Assembly (NCBI GenBank): GCA_937124585.1
Contig: CAKZKT010000082.1
Location: forward strand, 1 to 46,394
Reading direction: 5' to 3'
Source of the DNA: an uncultured Anaerolineae bacterium
GTDB lineage: Bacteria > Chloroflexota > Anaerolineae > CG2-30-64-16
DNA: 46,394 nucleotides
In this document: positions 18,146 to 27,346 of the stretch, one piece after another
Layout: the number at the start of each line of letters is the position of its first letter
Numbering within the stretch: position 1 is the first letter of the stretch
The notes under the pieces: model-generated
Databases searched by the model: none
What the model was told of the DNA's origin: nothing
What the model saw: only the letters and a program-made list of their open reading frames with translations
Made by a program: the position numbers and the translations under genes

Positions 18146-18404
18146 TGTCATTGGCTGAGTGCCCCGCTGTGCCGTGTGCAGCCGACAGTTTGAACCTGCT
18201 CGCGCAGGTGGGTGCCTTGCCGGCCGGATCTGCCTTGCCAATACGTGCCCTGGGTTCAGCAGGCCACGCGGCTATCGCATCGCCGAACGGATTGTCCAGC
18301 TCCCTGATGGATGGTGTTGGCTCAAAACGTTATTGGCGCATCACATGCACCGCAGGGTACTACGATTGAAATATTACCACAGGTTTGGCCGGGATGCAAA
18401 TGTC
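18146..18404 (+). other. Unassigned spacer between pepF and aspS
   Basis: About 260 bases between two terminator hairpins. A forward frame from a GTG at 18159 stays open through it and starts with a cysteine-rich stretch (CAVC, then GGC, ICL, TCP), but it has no ribosome binding site and runs on into antisense of aspS. It may be a decayed gene or non-coding; I do not recognise it. Confidence 0.4.
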
Positions 18405-18448
18405 AAAAAGGGCCGCCTTCAATCGGGCAGGGCCCTGCGGGTCGGCCC
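18405..18448 (-). terminator. Candidate intrinsic terminator of aspS
   Basis: On the minus strand GGGCCG (18448-18443 by complement) pairs with CGGCCC (18415-18410) and is followed directly by TTTTT (18409-18405). The loop contains the 12-base palindrome GCAGGGCCCTGC (18427-18438), which can form an inner or competing stem. It begins 10 bases after the aspS stop. Confidence 0.55.
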
Positions 18449-18457
18449 GCGATCCGC

Positions 18458-20224
18458 TCACGGTGTGATCGCCAAGTGCAGCTCGCGCAGCTGGGCAGGC
18501 GAGATGGGTGACGGCGAGCGGAACATCAGGTCGGTCGCCGAGGCGGTCTTCGGGAAGGCAATCACCTCGCGAATGCTGGGTGTGCCCGCCAGGATGGCTA
18601 CGGTGCGGTCTATGCCGGTGGCGATGCCGCCGTGGGGCGGCGCGCCGTACTCGAACGCCTCCAGCAGGTGGCCGAACTTCTCTTCGGCCTCGTCGGGACC
18701 GATGCCGAGCGCGCGAAACATCGCCTGTTGTTGTTCTCGCCGGTGGATGCGGATGCTGCCGCCGCCGACCTCCCAGCCGTCCATCACCAGATCGTAGGCT
18801 TTGGCGCGCACCGCGCCGGGGTCGCTCTCCAGCAGAGCCCAGTCCTCGTCCATGGCCGCGGTGAAGGGATGATGCATGGCAGTCCAGCGTCCCTCCTCGG
18901 CGCTCCATTCGAGCAGCGGGAACTCCACCACCCAGCACAGGGCGTGCACATTGTGGTTGATCAGGTTGAGCTGCTGGCCGAGGGCCAGGCGCAGCTCGCT
19001 CAGGCTGCGCGCGACCACGCTGCGATTGGCGTCGGCCACGATCACCACCAGGTCGCCGGTCGCGGCCTGTGTGCGCGCCAGCAGCGCCGTCATCGTCTCC
19101 GGCGTCAGGAATTTGGCGATGGACGATTTCACGCTGCCGTCGGCCTGCTGCGCGATGGTGACGATGCCCTGCGCGCCGAAGCGTCTGGCCAGCTCGGCCA
19201 GGTTATCCACCTGCTTGCGGCTGAAGCCAGCGGCGCCCGGCGCCACGATCGCCTTCACCTGGCCGCCGGCCGCCACGGCTTTGTGGAACAACTCGAATCC
19301 ACTTGCCCCGGCCAGGTCGCTCAGATCCACAAATTCCATCCCGAAACGCAGATCGGGCTTGTCCGAGCCGTATTTCGCCATCGCTTCGGCATAGGTGAGC
19401 ACCGGGAACGGCTTGACCAGGATCGGCTTGTTGCCGTACGTCTCGATGATGCGGGTGTAGAGCGGCTCGATAACGGCCATGATGTCCTGGCGATCTACGA
19501 ACGACATCTCCAGGTCGAGCTGGGTGAATTCCGGCTGGCGGTCGGCCCGCAGGTCTTCATCGCGAAAGCAACGGGCGATCTGGAAATAACGCTCGAAGCC
19601 GGCGACCATGAGCAGCTGTTTGAGCTGTTGGGGCGACTGAGGCAGCGCGTAGAACTCGCCAGGGTGCACGCGGCTGGGCACCACATAATCGCGCGCACCT
19701 TCGGGCGTGGTCTTGATCAGCATCGGCGTCTCGATCTCGACGAAGCCGAGCTGATCCAGATAGTCCCGGATCAGCTTGACCACCCGATGGCGTAGGATGA
19801 TGTTGGCCTGCATCGGCGGCCGGCGCAGGTCGAGATAGCGATATTTGAGCCGCAACGCCTCGTCCACCGCGGCATCTTCGTTGATATAAAAGGGAGGTGT
19901 ACGGGCTTCGTTCAGGACCTGGGCCGCGCTGACAACCACTTCGATCTCGCCGGTGGCGATGTTGGGGTTGACCAGGCCGACGGGCCGCTCCTGTACCACG
20001 CCCGTCACCTGGATGACGTACTCGTTGCGCACGCTGTTGAGTACGACATGGGCCGCAGGCGCACTCTGCGCGTTGCAGGTGATCTGTACCAGGCCAGAAC
20101 GGTCGCGCAGGTCAATGAAGATGAGCGCGCCGTGGTCGCGGCGCCGATGCACCCAGCCGGCCAGGACGACCGTCTGGCCGGTGTGCTCGCGGCGCAATTC
20201 TCCACAATGATGGTCTTTGAGCAT
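18458..20224 (-). CDS. aspS: Aspartate-tRNA ligase
   Basis: Class II aminoacyl-tRNA synthetase that charges tRNA-Asp, 588 residues, the bacterial length. The N-terminal OB-fold anticodon-binding domain has [14 protein letters not shown]; class II motifs include [38 protein letters not shown] and, near the C-terminus, [13 protein letters not shown]. The large insertion with the GAD domain is present (about 290-420). Whether it also charges tRNA-Asn cannot be told here. The chosen ATG at 20224 ([11 protein letters not shown]) has GAGGAGAG upstream and matches other AspRS starts; the frame is open 25 codons further but that part would overlap the promoter. It diverges from the epimerase gene. 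Confidence 0.97.
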   Translation of the reverse strand: MLKDHHCGELRREHTGQTVVLAGWVHRRRDHGALIFIDLRDRSGLVQITCNAQSAPAAHVVLNSVRNEYVIQVTGVVQERPVGLVNPNIATGEIEVVVSAAQVLNEARTPPFYINEDAAVDEALRLKYRYLDLRRPPMQANIILRHRVVKLIRDYLDQLGFVEIETPMLIKTTPEGARDYVVPSRVHPGEFYALPQSPQQLKQLLMVAGFERYFQIARCFRDEDLRADRQPEFTQLDLEMSFVDRQDIMAVIEPLYTRIIETYGNKPILVKPFPVLTYAEAMAKYGSDKPDLRFGMEFVDLSDLAGASGFELFHKAVAAGGQVKAIVAPGAAGFSRKQVDNLAELARRFGAQGIVTIAQQADGSVKSSIAKFLTPETMTALLARTQAATGDLVVIVADANRSVVARSLSELRLALGQQLNLINHNVHALCWVVEFPLLEWSAEEGRWTAMHHPFTAAMDEDWALLESDPGAVRAKAYDLVMDGWEVGGGSIRIHRREQQQAMFRALGIGPDEAEEKFGHLLEAFEYGAPPHGGIATGIDRTVAILAGTPSIREVIAFPKTASATDLMFRSPSPISPAQLRELHLAITP

Positions 20225-20252
20225 GCGTGTTCTCTCCTCATGGGCTGCGTGC

Positions 20253-20281
20253 ATTATAGCGAGGGGAGAGGAAAAAACAAA
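20253..20281 (-). promoter_or_regulatory. aspS promoter
   Basis: A perfect TATAAT lies on the minus strand at 20258-20253. The best -35 is TTGTTT or TTTGTT, 16-17 bases upstream near 20275-20281, inside a T-rich stretch. The aspS leader would be about 20 bases long. Confidence 0.6.
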
Positions 20282-20321
20282 ACGCCATACTCTCGTCATT
20301 TGCGCGCGCGTTGACCTTCCA

Positions 20322-20330
20322 TGCTATAAT
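20322..20330 (+). promoter_or_regulatory. Extended -10 promoter of the epimerase gene
   Basis: TGCTATAAT is a perfect extended -10. The TTGACC at 20311-20316 is too close (8 bases) to serve as its -35. The start point would be near 20337, about 33 bases before the ATG. Confidence 0.65.
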
Positions 20331-20369
20331 TCATGTCAGGAATCACACCCACCCGATGTGAGGAGGAAT

Positions 20370-21347
20370 ATGCATTGCCTCATCACTGGCGGCGCGGGAT
20401 TCGTCGGCACGGCCCTGGCCAACCACATGGTCAAGGCAGGGCATCACGTGCGGGTTTTGGACGATCTCAGCGCTGGCGACCTGTCCAGACTTCACCCTGA
20501 AGTTGCCTTCACCCGCGGTGATGTGCGCGACCGCCCGAAACTATGGACATTGCTCCAGGGCGTGGATTGCGTCTTTCACCTGGCTGCGCGCGTTTCGGTG
20601 CAGGAGTCAATCCTGTATCCGCGCGAGTACAACGACACCAACGTCGGCGGCACGGTGAGCCTGGTGGAGGCGATTCGCGATGTCGGCGTTCGGCGCGTCG
20701 TCTTCGCGTCTTCGGCCACCGTGTATGGGCCACAGCCCATCCAGCCGGTGAGCGAGGCCGCCCGGCCGCAGCCGCTGGCGCCCTATGCGGTCAGCAAGCT
20801 CGCCGCCGAGTACTACATCTTCGCGCTCGGCGCGCTCAACGGCATCGAGACGGTCGCGCTGCGCATCTTTAACGCCTACGGTCCGGGCCAACGCCTGCCG
20901 CCGGTGCACGCGCCGGTCATTCCGCTCTTCATGAAGAACATCCTGACCGGCGCGTCATTGGTTGTACAGGGCACCGGCGAGCAGACCCGCGATTTCGTCT
21001 ACATTGACGATGTCGTTGCCGCGCTGGTGGCAGCTGCTACCGCGCCCGACGTTAATGGCATGATCATCAATGTGGGCTCCGGCATCGAAACAAGCATTAA
21101 TCGCCTCATCGCCGATCTGAGCGAAGTGACAGGACGGCAGCCGCACGTTATCGTGAACTCTCATCTCAGCGGCGGCATTGACCGCCTCGTCGCCGATGTA
21201 CGATTGGCGCAGGAAAAGCTGGGATATCGGCCACGGGTTTCTTTGCAGGAAGGCCTCTGGAGGACCCTTCAGGAGGATACCCGCTTCAGAACCAGGCGCA
21301 TGGAGATGATGGAGACGGGCGAGTCCGGAGGCCCGCGCCGCATGTAG
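20370..21347 (+). CDS. NAD-dependent epimerase/dehydratase (extended SDR)
   Basis: Nucleotide-sugar epimerase or dehydratase of 325 residues, related to UDP-glucose 4-epimerase. The dinucleotide-binding motif GGAGFVG is at 7-13, the catalytic Tyr-Lys pair is in YAVSK with Ser in the preceding FASSATVYG, and FNAYGPGQR is the sugar-binding region of this family. The start is the ATG at 20370 after AGGAGG (spacing three to seven bases depending on which GAGG pairs). The open frame reaches upstream through the promoter, so longer starts are rejected. It is transcribed alone, with a hairpin terminator 57 bases after its stop. The likely role is in cell-surface polysaccharide precursors; the exact sugar is not readable. 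Confidence 0.9.
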   Translation: MHCLITGGAGFVGTALANHMVKAGHHVRVLDDLSAGDLSRLHPEVAFTRGDVRDRPKLWTLLQGVDCVFHLAARVSVQESILYPREYNDTNVGGTVSLVEAIRDVGVRRVVFASSATVYGPQPIQPVSEAARPQPLAPYAVSKLAAEYYIFALGALNGIETVALRIFNAYGPGQRLPPVHAPVIPLFMKNILTGASLVVQGTGEQTRDFVYIDDVVAALVAAATAPDVNGMIINVGSGIETSINRLIADLSEVTGRQPHVIVNSHLSGGIDRLVADVRLAQEKLGYRPRVSLQEGLWRTLQEDTRFRTRRMEMMETGESGGPRRM

Positions 21348-21403
21348 GGCCGATCTCTCTGCGGTCGCGCCGACGGGCGGGCATACCGATATCGCGCCAA
21401 CGA

Positions 21404-21434
21404 AAACGGGCCAGCCAGATCTGCTGGCCCGTTT
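21404..21434. terminator. Bidirectional terminator, 12-bp stem
   Basis: AAACGGGCCAGC (21404-21415) pairs perfectly with 21423-21434 across a 7-base loop. The outer A/T pairs give a T-run on both strands. It lies between the convergent epimerase and L,D-transpeptidase genes and can serve both. Confidence 0.85.
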
Positions 21435-21537
21435 CTTGTCTCCGCGGGCTTAGAACAACGCCCGAAGCAACGGGGATGAATGCAAAAACGATCGGGGCCC
21501 CGGGGGCCGTCGCTAACCCACCTGGAATGTGCCAAAA

Positions 21538-22182
21538 TCAATAATGCACGACGACCGGCGTCCCGATGCTCGCCCAATTGTAAAGCCACTGCGCATCCGG
21601 GATGCGCATGTTTATGCAGCCGTGGCTCATCGGCCGGCCGAAGTTGTTGTGCCAGTAGGTGCCGTGAATCGCATTGGCGCCGGCAAAGTACATCACCCAC
21701 GGTACGCCTGGCAGATTATACCCCGGCCCGACCATCCGCTGCGAGGGGATCTTGGTGCGGATGGCAAAACGACCCGTCGGCGTCCGATAGCCGGCGACGC
21801 CGCTGCTGATCAACGTCGAAAAAACCGCAGTCTGCCCCTGATAGGCGGTCAGACGCTGCGTGCTCAGGTTCACGTCAATCCAGCGACCGGCCACCGGCGC
21901 AGCAACGCCGCCAGGTTGCGGTGCCGGAGCGGCAGTCTTGCCCGGAATAATCAGCCGCTGTCCGGTATAAATCAGATTCGGATTGCGGATGCCGTTGGCA
22001 GCCACCAGCGCGCTGATCGAAACCCCATAGCGCGCTGCGATCCGCGCCAGGGTCTCGCCGCGCTGCACGATGTGCACGATGCTCGCCGGCTCCGGCTCCG
22101 CGAAGGCGACGGTCGGCGCACACAGGATCGCCACCACGAGGAGGAGCAACAAGACTCGATGAAAACGGGAGCGCTCAAACAT
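21538..22182 (-). CDS. LysM domain L,D-transpeptidase (YkuD)
   Basis: Secreted peptidoglycan cross-linking enzyme, 214 residues. A signal peptide (about 1-28, basic start, leucine-rich core, AFA cleavage region) is followed by one LysM domain (about 34-78, [13 protein letters not shown] to LIIP) that would bind peptidoglycan. The catalytic YkuD domain (about 95-214) has the conserved His in IHGTYWHN and the nucleophile in SHGCINM. A GAAGGAG box precedes the ATG at 22182. It forms L,D cross-links or attaches proteins to the wall, and its presence argues for a peptidoglycan-containing organism. It is monocistronic and diverges from the cytochrome c maturation cluster. Confidence 0.95.
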   Translation of the reverse strand: MFERSRFHRVLLLLLVVAILCAPTVAFAEPEPASIVHIVQRGETLARIAARYGVSISALVAANGIRNPNLIYTGQRLIIPGKTAAPAPQPGGVAAPVAGRWIDVNLSTQRLTAYQGQTAVFSTLISSGVAGYRTPTGRFAIRTKIPSQRMVGPGYNLPGVPWVMYFAGANAIHGTYWHNNFGRPMSHGCINMRIPDAQWLYNWASIGTPVVVHY

Positions 22183-22312
22183 AACTGCTCCTTCGCTGGC
22201 GCAAACCAGCCGAACGGATGGAATTGAGACGGGTATCGGACCCGGTCCAGGGTCTTAACCCCCAACTGACACGAGCACGGCGATCACACAAGTGTGGCAC
22301 ACTACGAATTCA

Positions 22313-22341
22313 TTTATAGCAGAGTACCTGCGGTTTGTCAA
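22313..22341 (-). promoter_or_regulatory. Strong sigma-70-type promoter of the L,D-transpeptidase gene
   Basis: On the minus strand a perfect -35 TTGACA (22341-22336) is followed after exactly 17 bases by TATAAA (22318-22313), with TG one base before the -10. This is the best consensus promoter seen in the window. The leader would be about 125 bases. Confidence 0.8.
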
Positions 22342-22372
22342 CCGCGTTTCCTGAATGTTTTTCTCATGGCCT

Positions 22373-22400
22373 TTGCGCAGGTCGGGCAATGTGGTATACT
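22373..22400 (+). promoter_or_regulatory. Promoter of the cytochrome c maturation cluster
   Basis: TGGTATACT (22392-22400) is an extended -10, with TTGCGC at 22373-22378 as a weak -35 (16-base spacer). The start point would be near 22407, about 67 bases before the first ATG. Confidence 0.55.
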
Positions 22401-22473
22401 CCCCTACCGATGATGGCGCTGGTTTCGCGGTGCTGGCAGCAAGCCGGCCAATCTCTGGGGAGGTTCATTCCTG

Positions 22474-23415
22474 ATGTCGCGGATGTTCAGTCAGTCTGAG
22501 CGCAGACTCGTGCTGGCGCTGGCGCTGGCCGCGCTGATCGGCGCGGCGACCGGCCAGATCCAGCCCATTGCCGCGCAGGACGCGCCCCTGACGCTTGATC
22601 AGGCAACGCTGCGCCTGTGGCCCGAATACGATGACCCCGGCCTGTTGGTGATCCTGTCGGGCGTCTTCACAGGAACGAAATCCTTTCCGCAACAAGTGGC
22701 CTTTCCGCTGCCGTCCGCCGCGCGCGGCATCCAGGCGACCTACATCGGCGCCAACGGCGACCTGTTCAGCCAGCCCTGGCAGGTCGTGGACGGCCAGCTC
22801 CGCTACGAACTGCCGCGACCCAAATTCCAGATCGAGTTTTATCTCGACCGGCCTCCGGCAGGAAATCAGCGCGAGCTCAGCTACACTTTCGAGACGCTGT
22901 ATGCCATCAATAGCCTGACGGTCTCTCTCCAGCAGCCGGCGCGCGCCACCGGATTCGCCGCAACGCCGCAGCCAGAGCAGGCTTTCCAGGGCAGCGATGG
23001 CTTCACCTACTACACGTTCACCCGCACTGCGCTCAAACCTGGCGACAGGCTGCCGATCATCATGCGCTATGCCAAGACAGATCAGGGCCTCTCGGTGGCG
23101 CAGGCCAGACCGGAGACAGGCGCTGCGGCTGCAACTGCCGAGATGCCGCCTCGCGCAGCGGCCGGCAGCATCCCGCAATGGCTGCCCTACCTGCTGATTG
23201 CCCTGGCCAGCGCCATACTGATCGGCGCGGCCGGCTATTGGCTCCTGCGCATGCGACCGGCCCAGGCCGCATCGTCCCCGGCGGCAGGTTCACGGCCTGG
23301 CGCGCGGGTCCGGCCGGCGCCGACCGGCAAAAGTGCCTTCTGCACACAATGCGGGCACCAGTTCAGCCCGGGAGACCGTTTTTGCGCCAAATGCGGCGCG
23401 CCGCGGCGAGGTTAA
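22474..23415 (+). CDS. Membrane protein with exported domain and C-terminal zinc ribbon
   Basis: Uncharacterised 313-residue protein. The N-terminal hydrophobic stretch (about 9-28) can be a signal sequence or first membrane anchor. An outside domain of about 190 residues follows (beta-rich by eye, with AFPLPSAARGIQATYIG-like strands), then a transmembrane helix near 230-250 (LPYLLIALASAILIGAAGYW) and a cytoplasmic zinc ribbon at the end (CTQCGHQF, then FCAKCGAP). An AGG-rich site stands about ten bases before the ATG. As first gene of the cytochrome c maturation cluster it may help assemble or stabilise that machinery; this rests only on position. A similar zinc ribbon recurs in the CcmI-like protein at 27347. 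Confidence 0.75.
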   Translation: MSRMFSQSERRLVLALALAALIGAATGQIQPIAAQDAPLTLDQATLRLWPEYDDPGLLVILSGVFTGTKSFPQQVAFPLPSAARGIQATYIGANGDLFSQPWQVVDGQLRYELPRPKFQIEFYLDRPPAGNQRELSYTFETLYAINSLTVSLQQPARATGFAATPQPEQAFQGSDGFTYYTFTRTALKPGDRLPIIMRYAKTDQGLSVAQARPETGAAAATAEMPPRAAAGSIPQWLPYLLIALASAILIGAAGYWLLRMRPAQAASSPAAGSRPGARVRPAPTGKSAFCTQCGHQFSPGDRFCAKCGAPRRG

Positions 23416-23434
23416 CGCCCTCGGAGAGGTGTGC

Positions 23435-23944
23435 ATGTACAAAACCGTTGATGTCCACACGATCGGTCGTTGCCTGTTGGTGATCGGCCTGGCACTCATC
23501 TTCGCGCTGGGCGCTATCGCGCCGGCCCACGCGCAGACGCCGACGCCGAATCAAATCAATGCCGTGGCACGAGAGCTGTGGTGCCCGCTGTGCAACGGTG
23601 TCCGGCTGGACAATTGCGATCTGCAGGCCTGCGTCCAAATGCGAGAAGTCATCGCCGAGAAGCTGATGGCCGGCGAAAGCAAAGAACAGATCAAAGCCTA
23701 CTTCGTCCAACAATACGGCGATGTGGTCCTGGGCGCGCCCTCCAGCACAGGGTTCAATCTCGTGGCCTGGCTGTTGCCCGTGCTGATCTTCCTCGTGGCC
23801 GTGGGCTGGCTGGCGTTTCTCGTGCGCACCTGGACCAGGCGTCGCGCGCCGATCGCCGTCACCTCCGCTGCAGCCGGGCCATCTCCTGCACCACCCGATG
23901 CCTATCTCAAACGGGTAGATGAGGAGCTGAAGCAATACGAATGA
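23435..23944 (+). CDS. ccmH: Cytochrome c maturation protein CcmH/CycL
   Basis: Membrane-anchored thiol-disulfide protein that reduces apocytochrome c for haem attachment, 169 residues. A signal sequence (about 12-33, ending APAHA) precedes the domain with the redox pair Cys50-Cys53 (ELWCPLCNG). Two further cysteines, Cys61 and Cys66, follow, which classical proteobacterial CcmH lacks. A transmembrane helix at about 108-130 and a basic tail complete the protein. The ATG at 23435 has GGAGAGG upstream; the longer frame would overlap the preceding gene. It lies 19 bases after the zinc-ribbon gene. Confidence 0.9.
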   Translation: MYKTVDVHTIGRCLLVIGLALIFALGAIAPAHAQTPTPNQINAVARELWCPLCNGVRLDNCDLQACVQMREVIAEKLMAGESKEQIKAYFVQQYGDVVLGAPSSTGFNLVAWLLPVLIFLVAVGWLAFLVRTWTRRRAPIAVTSAAAGPSPAPPDAYLKRVDEELKQYE

Positions 23945-23978
23945 CAGATCCCTGGCGCCAAACATCGCCGATCACTGT

Positions 23979-24006
23979 GGACTGACGACTACGGACTGAC
24001 GATCAC
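23979..24006 (+). repeat. Two tandem 14-base units abutting the Nudix start
   Basis: Units at 23979-23992 and 23993-24006 share GGACTGACGA and match at 12 of 14 positions. The second unit ends directly at the ATG at 24007, so the Nudix gene has no room for a normal ribosome binding site. Confidence 0.65.
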
Positions 24007-24474
24007 ATGTTGACTATCCTGCAAGGTGAACGGATTGGCCGGACTGCTGCGCTGTTCGTGGGCTGCTCCGGCGCCGTGTTCGACCAGGCACGGCGCCGCA
24101 TCCTATTGACACGACGCGCTGACAACGGCCGCTGGTGTCTGCCCGGCGGCCATGTTGAGCCCGGCGAGACTGTCGCCGAAGCCTGCGTGCGCGAGATGCT
24201 GGAAGAGACCGGCCTGCAATGCCGCGTTGTGCGCCTGATCGGCGTGTACAGCAGCCCGGGCTTCGTCCTGGACTACGGCGAACGCGGCCGTTTTCAAGTT
24301 GTCGGCCTTCATTTCGAAGTCGAACCGATTGGCGGCGAGCTGGGGCTGAGCAATGAAACGACCGCGGTGGGGTTCTTCGTGGCCGAGGAGATCGCCGGAC
24401 TCAATCTGCTGGAACACCATCGCGAGCGGATCGCGGACACGTTCGCCGGCCAGACGATGCCCTTCATCCGTTGA
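24007..24474 (+). CDS. Nudix hydrolase
   Basis: Hydrolase of nucleoside diphosphates linked to another group, 155 residues. The Nudix box runs from Gly48 (GGHVEPGE) to about residue 70 and has the full pattern with Glu54, Arg62-Glu63 and the metal-binding EE pair in MLEETGL. An insertion [19 protein letters not shown] is typical of the NUDIX type acting on NADH or sugar nucleotides, but the substrate is not readable. It sits inside the cytochrome c maturation cluster without obvious functional link. The ATG immediately follows a tandem repeat, with no Shine-Dalgarno sequence; this start is uncertain, although the next good start would cut into the domain. Confidence 0.88.
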   Translation: MLTILQGERIGRTAALFVGCSGAVFDQARRRILLTRRADNGRWCLPGGHVEPGETVAEACVREMLEETGLQCRVVRLIGVYSSPGFVLDYGERGRFQVVGLHFEVEPIGGELGLSNETTAVGFFVAEEIAGLNLLEHHRERIADTFAGQTMPFIR

Positions 24475-24525
24475 CCGACCTGGGCCCGTCCCGCGGACCG
24501 CCGAGCCAAAGGATACTTTGATCAC

Positions 24526-25104
24526 ATGACCAGACCGATCACCAAATTTGCGCTCCCGCGACAGCGTTGGCTGCCCGGCTGGATCATTGCGCTGGGCATC
24601 GTTGTCGTCTTCGTCGCCGGACTGCTGACGCTTTTGCTGACACGACCGCCGCAAAAGAGCCTGTGCAATGAGGCCGCGCCGGACTTCACGCTGACCCTCT
24701 TTCCCGAATACCGGGGCGGATGGCCGGCCGACTCGCTCAAATTGAGCGATTTGCGCGGCAACGGAGTCGTGCTCAACTTCTGGGCCAGCTGGTGTCAGCC
24801 CTGCGAGGAGGAGGCGGCGACCCTGGAGGCGGCCTGGCGCCAGTATCAGGACCGCGGCATCGTGTTCGTCGGCGTAGACTACCTGGATCAGGATCCGGCC
24901 GCGAAACGCTACCTGCGCAAATTCAACATCACCTATGCCAACGGCCCCGATCTGGCGAGCACGATCTCCAAACGGTATACGATCCGCGGGGTGCCGGAGA
25001 CCTTCTTCATTGACCCGCAGGGGATGATCGTGGGCTGTCGGCGGGTCGGCCCTCTCGGCGAGGCCGAACTGAAACGACGCATCGCCGAGATCATGCCGAA
25101 GTAG
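24526..25104 (+). CDS. TlpA/CcmG-like membrane-anchored thioredoxin
   Basis: Thiol-disulfide oxidoreductase of the TlpA/ResA/CcmG type, 192 residues. One N-terminal transmembrane anchor (about 18-38) puts the domain outside the cytoplasm. The redox motif is WCQPC (Cys90, Cys93) in NFWASWCQPC. The cis-proline region is in RGVPETFFIDPQG. Cys47, shortly before the domain, is an extra cysteine. Between ccmH and ccmF it would deliver reductant for haem attachment to cytochrome c. The ATG at 24526 has AAGGA about twelve bases upstream, a weak site. Confidence 0.92.
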   Translation: MTRPITKFALPRQRWLPGWIIALGIVVVFVAGLLTLLLTRPPQKSLCNEAAPDFTLTLFPEYRGGWPADSLKLSDLRGNGVVLNFWASWCQPCEEEAATLEAAWRQYQDRGIVFVGVDYLDQDPAAKRYLRKFNITYANGPDLASTISKRYTIRGVPETFFIDPQGMIVGCRRVGPLGEAELKRRIAEIMPK

Positions 25105-25226
25105 AGATCCGGCCAGCAATCTGATGGCCTGCCAGCTTATTTGACATTAAGCCGTTGCGGGTGTGAACCTGCAGGGTCTGGCGCTTCGCCGCCACCGACC
25201 GATCGGCAATTTGCGGAGTATTGTCC

Positions 25227-27281
25227 ATGACAGTCACCGATATCGGTTATGTCGCCTTCGTTCTGGCGCTCGTCCTCAGCCTGTACGGCATCGTCGTATC
25301 AGTGTTGGGCGCGCGCCGCGGCCTGCCCGAACTGATCGCCAGCGGCCGCAATGCCGTCTATGTCGTCGGCGGCCTCGTGCTGATCGCCGCGCTGACGCTG
25401 TGGTATGCTCTGCTCAACAATCAGTTCCAGGTCGAATTCGTCGCCACGCACAGCGAACGCAACCTGCCCGCCCTCTACAAATTCGCCGCGCTGTGGGGCG
25501 GTCAGGCCGGCTCACTCACTTTCTGGACGCTGCTTTTGTGCGGCTTCGCCGTGGCCGCCACCTGGTTCTTTCGCAACGAGCAGCCCAGTCTGCGCCCTTA
25601 TGTCAATGCGACGCTGTTGGGCGCCATTGCCTTCTTCGTGACGGTCGTGCTCTTCGCGGCCAATCCGTTCGAGAAGCTGTGGCGGGCGACGAATGGCCAG
25701 ATCATCAGCGCGGTGATACCACCGGCCGGCGCCACGCCGTTCGTCCCGGCCGACGGCCAGGGGCTCAACCCGCAGCTGCAAAACTACTGGATGATCGTCC
25801 ACCCTGTCATGCTCTACCTGGGCTTCGTCGGGCTTACCGTGCCGTTTGCGTTCGCCGTGGCCGCGCTGATCACCGGCCAGCTCGGCAACACCTGGGTCAA
25901 GCTGATCCGCAAATGGACGCTGATCCCCTGGCTCTTCCTGGGTATCGGCATCATCATGGGGTCGCAATGGGCTTATGTCGAGCTGGGCTGGGGTGGCTAT
26001 TGGGCCTGGGATCCGGTTGAGAACGCCTCCCTCCTCCCCTGGCTGACCGCCACGGCTTTCATCCACAGCATCATGATCCAGGAACGCCGCGGCATGCTCA
26101 AAGTATGGAACATGGTGCTGATCTGGCTCACCTGGGAGCTGACCCTTTTCGGCACATTCCTGACCCGCAGCGGCGTGATCGAGTCGGTGCACTCGTTCGC
26201 CCTTTCACCCATCGGGCCGATGTTCGCCGTCTTTATCATCGCCACGCTGTTGGCCTATCTGGCGCTGCTGGTCTGGCGGCTGCCCCTGCTGCAGAGTGAC
26301 AACCAACTGGATGCCGTGCTCTCACGCGAGACGGCATTCCTCTCGCAAAACGTCATCTTTGTCGTGATCATGCTCGCCACGCTGTTGGGCACGATGTTTC
26401 GCCCCATCTCCGAATGGGTCACCGGCAACAAAATCTCGCTGAACGAGCCGTACTTCGAGCAGGTGAATGGCCCGATCTTCCTTGTACTGCTTCTGATCAT
26501 GGGCGCGGCCCCCCTGCTGGCCTGGCACCGCTCCGGGCCCGAAACGTTGCGCCGCAACTTCGCGTTGCCGATCGCCGCGACCCTGCTCGCCGCAGCGCTG
26601 CTCTACCTGTTCGGGATGCGCAACCCGGCCGGCATCGTCGGCATTGCGGCTCTAGTCTTCGTCTTCGCCGGCATCGTGCAGGAGTACGTGCGCGGCGTGC
26701 AAGCGCGGCGCCATGCCACCGGCGAGCCGCTGCTCCAGGCGCTGGTCAATCTAGTGCGGCGCAATGGCCGGCGCTACGGCGGCTACATCGTCCACGTCGG
26801 CGTACTGATGATCGCGCTCGGCATCATCGGCAACGAGTTCTTCCAGTCCGAATCTCAGGGCAACCTGCAGCCGGGCCAGACGATCCAGGTGGCAAACACC
26901 GTGTTGACCTATCGGGGTCTCGAAGCCAGCCGGGGGCCGAACTACATCGAGTACACCGCCCGGCTGGACGTCCAGCGCGGCGGCCGTTCGGTCGGCCAGG
27001 TGCTGCCCAAGAAACATGTCTACGACAAAAATCCGGAACAGCCGATGACCGAAGTGGGACTGATGCCCGGCCTGATCGAGGATGTCTACGTCGTCCTGGC
27101 CGGCTTCGAAGGGAGCGGCAGCACGGCCTCCTTCAAAGTCTACATCAACCCATTGATGTCATGGCTGTGGATCGGCGAAGTCTTTTTGGTGTTGGGTGTG
27201 CTGATCGCCACCTGGCCGCGTCGTGCGCCGGCCCTCGTCGCGGCCAGCGCCCGCCTGCCCACCAGCGCCCAACCGGCCTGA
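25227..27281 (+). CDS. ccmF: Haem lyase CcmF, cytochrome c maturation
   Basis: Large polytopic membrane protein that joins haem to apocytochrome c, 684 residues, close to the usual 650-690. The periplasmic tryptophan-rich WWD domain is at about 255-273 ([15 protein letters not shown]). Conserved histidines are His75 (in [13 protein letters not shown]) and His192 (VHPVMLYLG). A second run of helices and a periplasmic segment (about 540-660) precede the last helix. The ATG at 25227 has GGAG eight bases upstream; a TTG two codons earlier is in frame. Neither ccmE nor the CcmABC haem exporter is in the window, so they must be elsewhere or replaced. Confidence 0.96.
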   Translation: MTVTDIGYVAFVLALVLSLYGIVVSVLGARRGLPELIASGRNAVYVVGGLVLIAALTLWYALLNNQFQVEFVATHSERNLPALYKFAALWGGQAGSLTFWTLLLCGFAVAATWFFRNEQPSLRPYVNATLLGAIAFFVTVVLFAANPFEKLWRATNGQIISAVIPPAGATPFVPADGQGLNPQLQNYWMIVHPVMLYLGFVGLTVPFAFAVAALITGQLGNTWVKLIRKWTLIPWLFLGIGIIMGSQWAYVELGWGGYWAWDPVENASLLPWLTATAFIHSIMIQERRGMLKVWNMVLIWLTWELTLFGTFLTRSGVIESVHSFALSPIGPMFAVFIIATLLAYLALLVWRLPLLQSDNQLDAVLSRETAFLSQNVIFVVIMLATLLGTMFRPISEWVTGNKISLNEPYFEQVNGPIFLVLLLIMGAAPLLAWHRSGPETLRRNFALPIAATLLAAALLYLFGMRNPAGIVGIAALVFVFAGIVQEYVRGVQARRHATGEPLLQALVNLVRRNGRRYGGYIVHVGVLMIALGIIGNEFFQSESQGNLQPGQTIQVANTVLTYRGLEASRGPNYIEYTARLDVQRGGRSVGQVLPKKHVYDKNPEQPMTEVGLMPGLIEDVYVVLAGFEGSGSTASFKVYINPLMSWLWIGEVFLVLGVLIATWPRRAPALVAASARLPTSAQPA

Positions 27282-27306
27282 AGGTCAGAAATCAAGTTGC
27301 CGGTTT

Positions 27307-27330
27307 GACGCCTGATGCTTCACGTTTCAT
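27307..27330 (-). repeat. 24-base word repeat, left inverted copy
   Basis: Read on the minus strand this copy matches 27883-27906 at 20 of 24 positions (ATGAAACGTGAA at one end, CAGGCGTC at the other). The pair brackets the CcmI-like gene in inverted orientation. Confidence 0.6.
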
Positions 27331-27346
27331 GCTCACAGGAACGTCC

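Noticed and set aside
18180-18240. Minus-strand AGGTTCAAACT resembling a tRNA T-loop
   Set aside because: Only four of five stem pairs form, and no acceptor, D or anticodon arms can be laid out around it.
20311-20330. TTGACC and TATAAT as a classical promoter pair for the epimerase gene
   Set aside because: The spacer is only eight bases. The extended -10 alone explains the promoter better.
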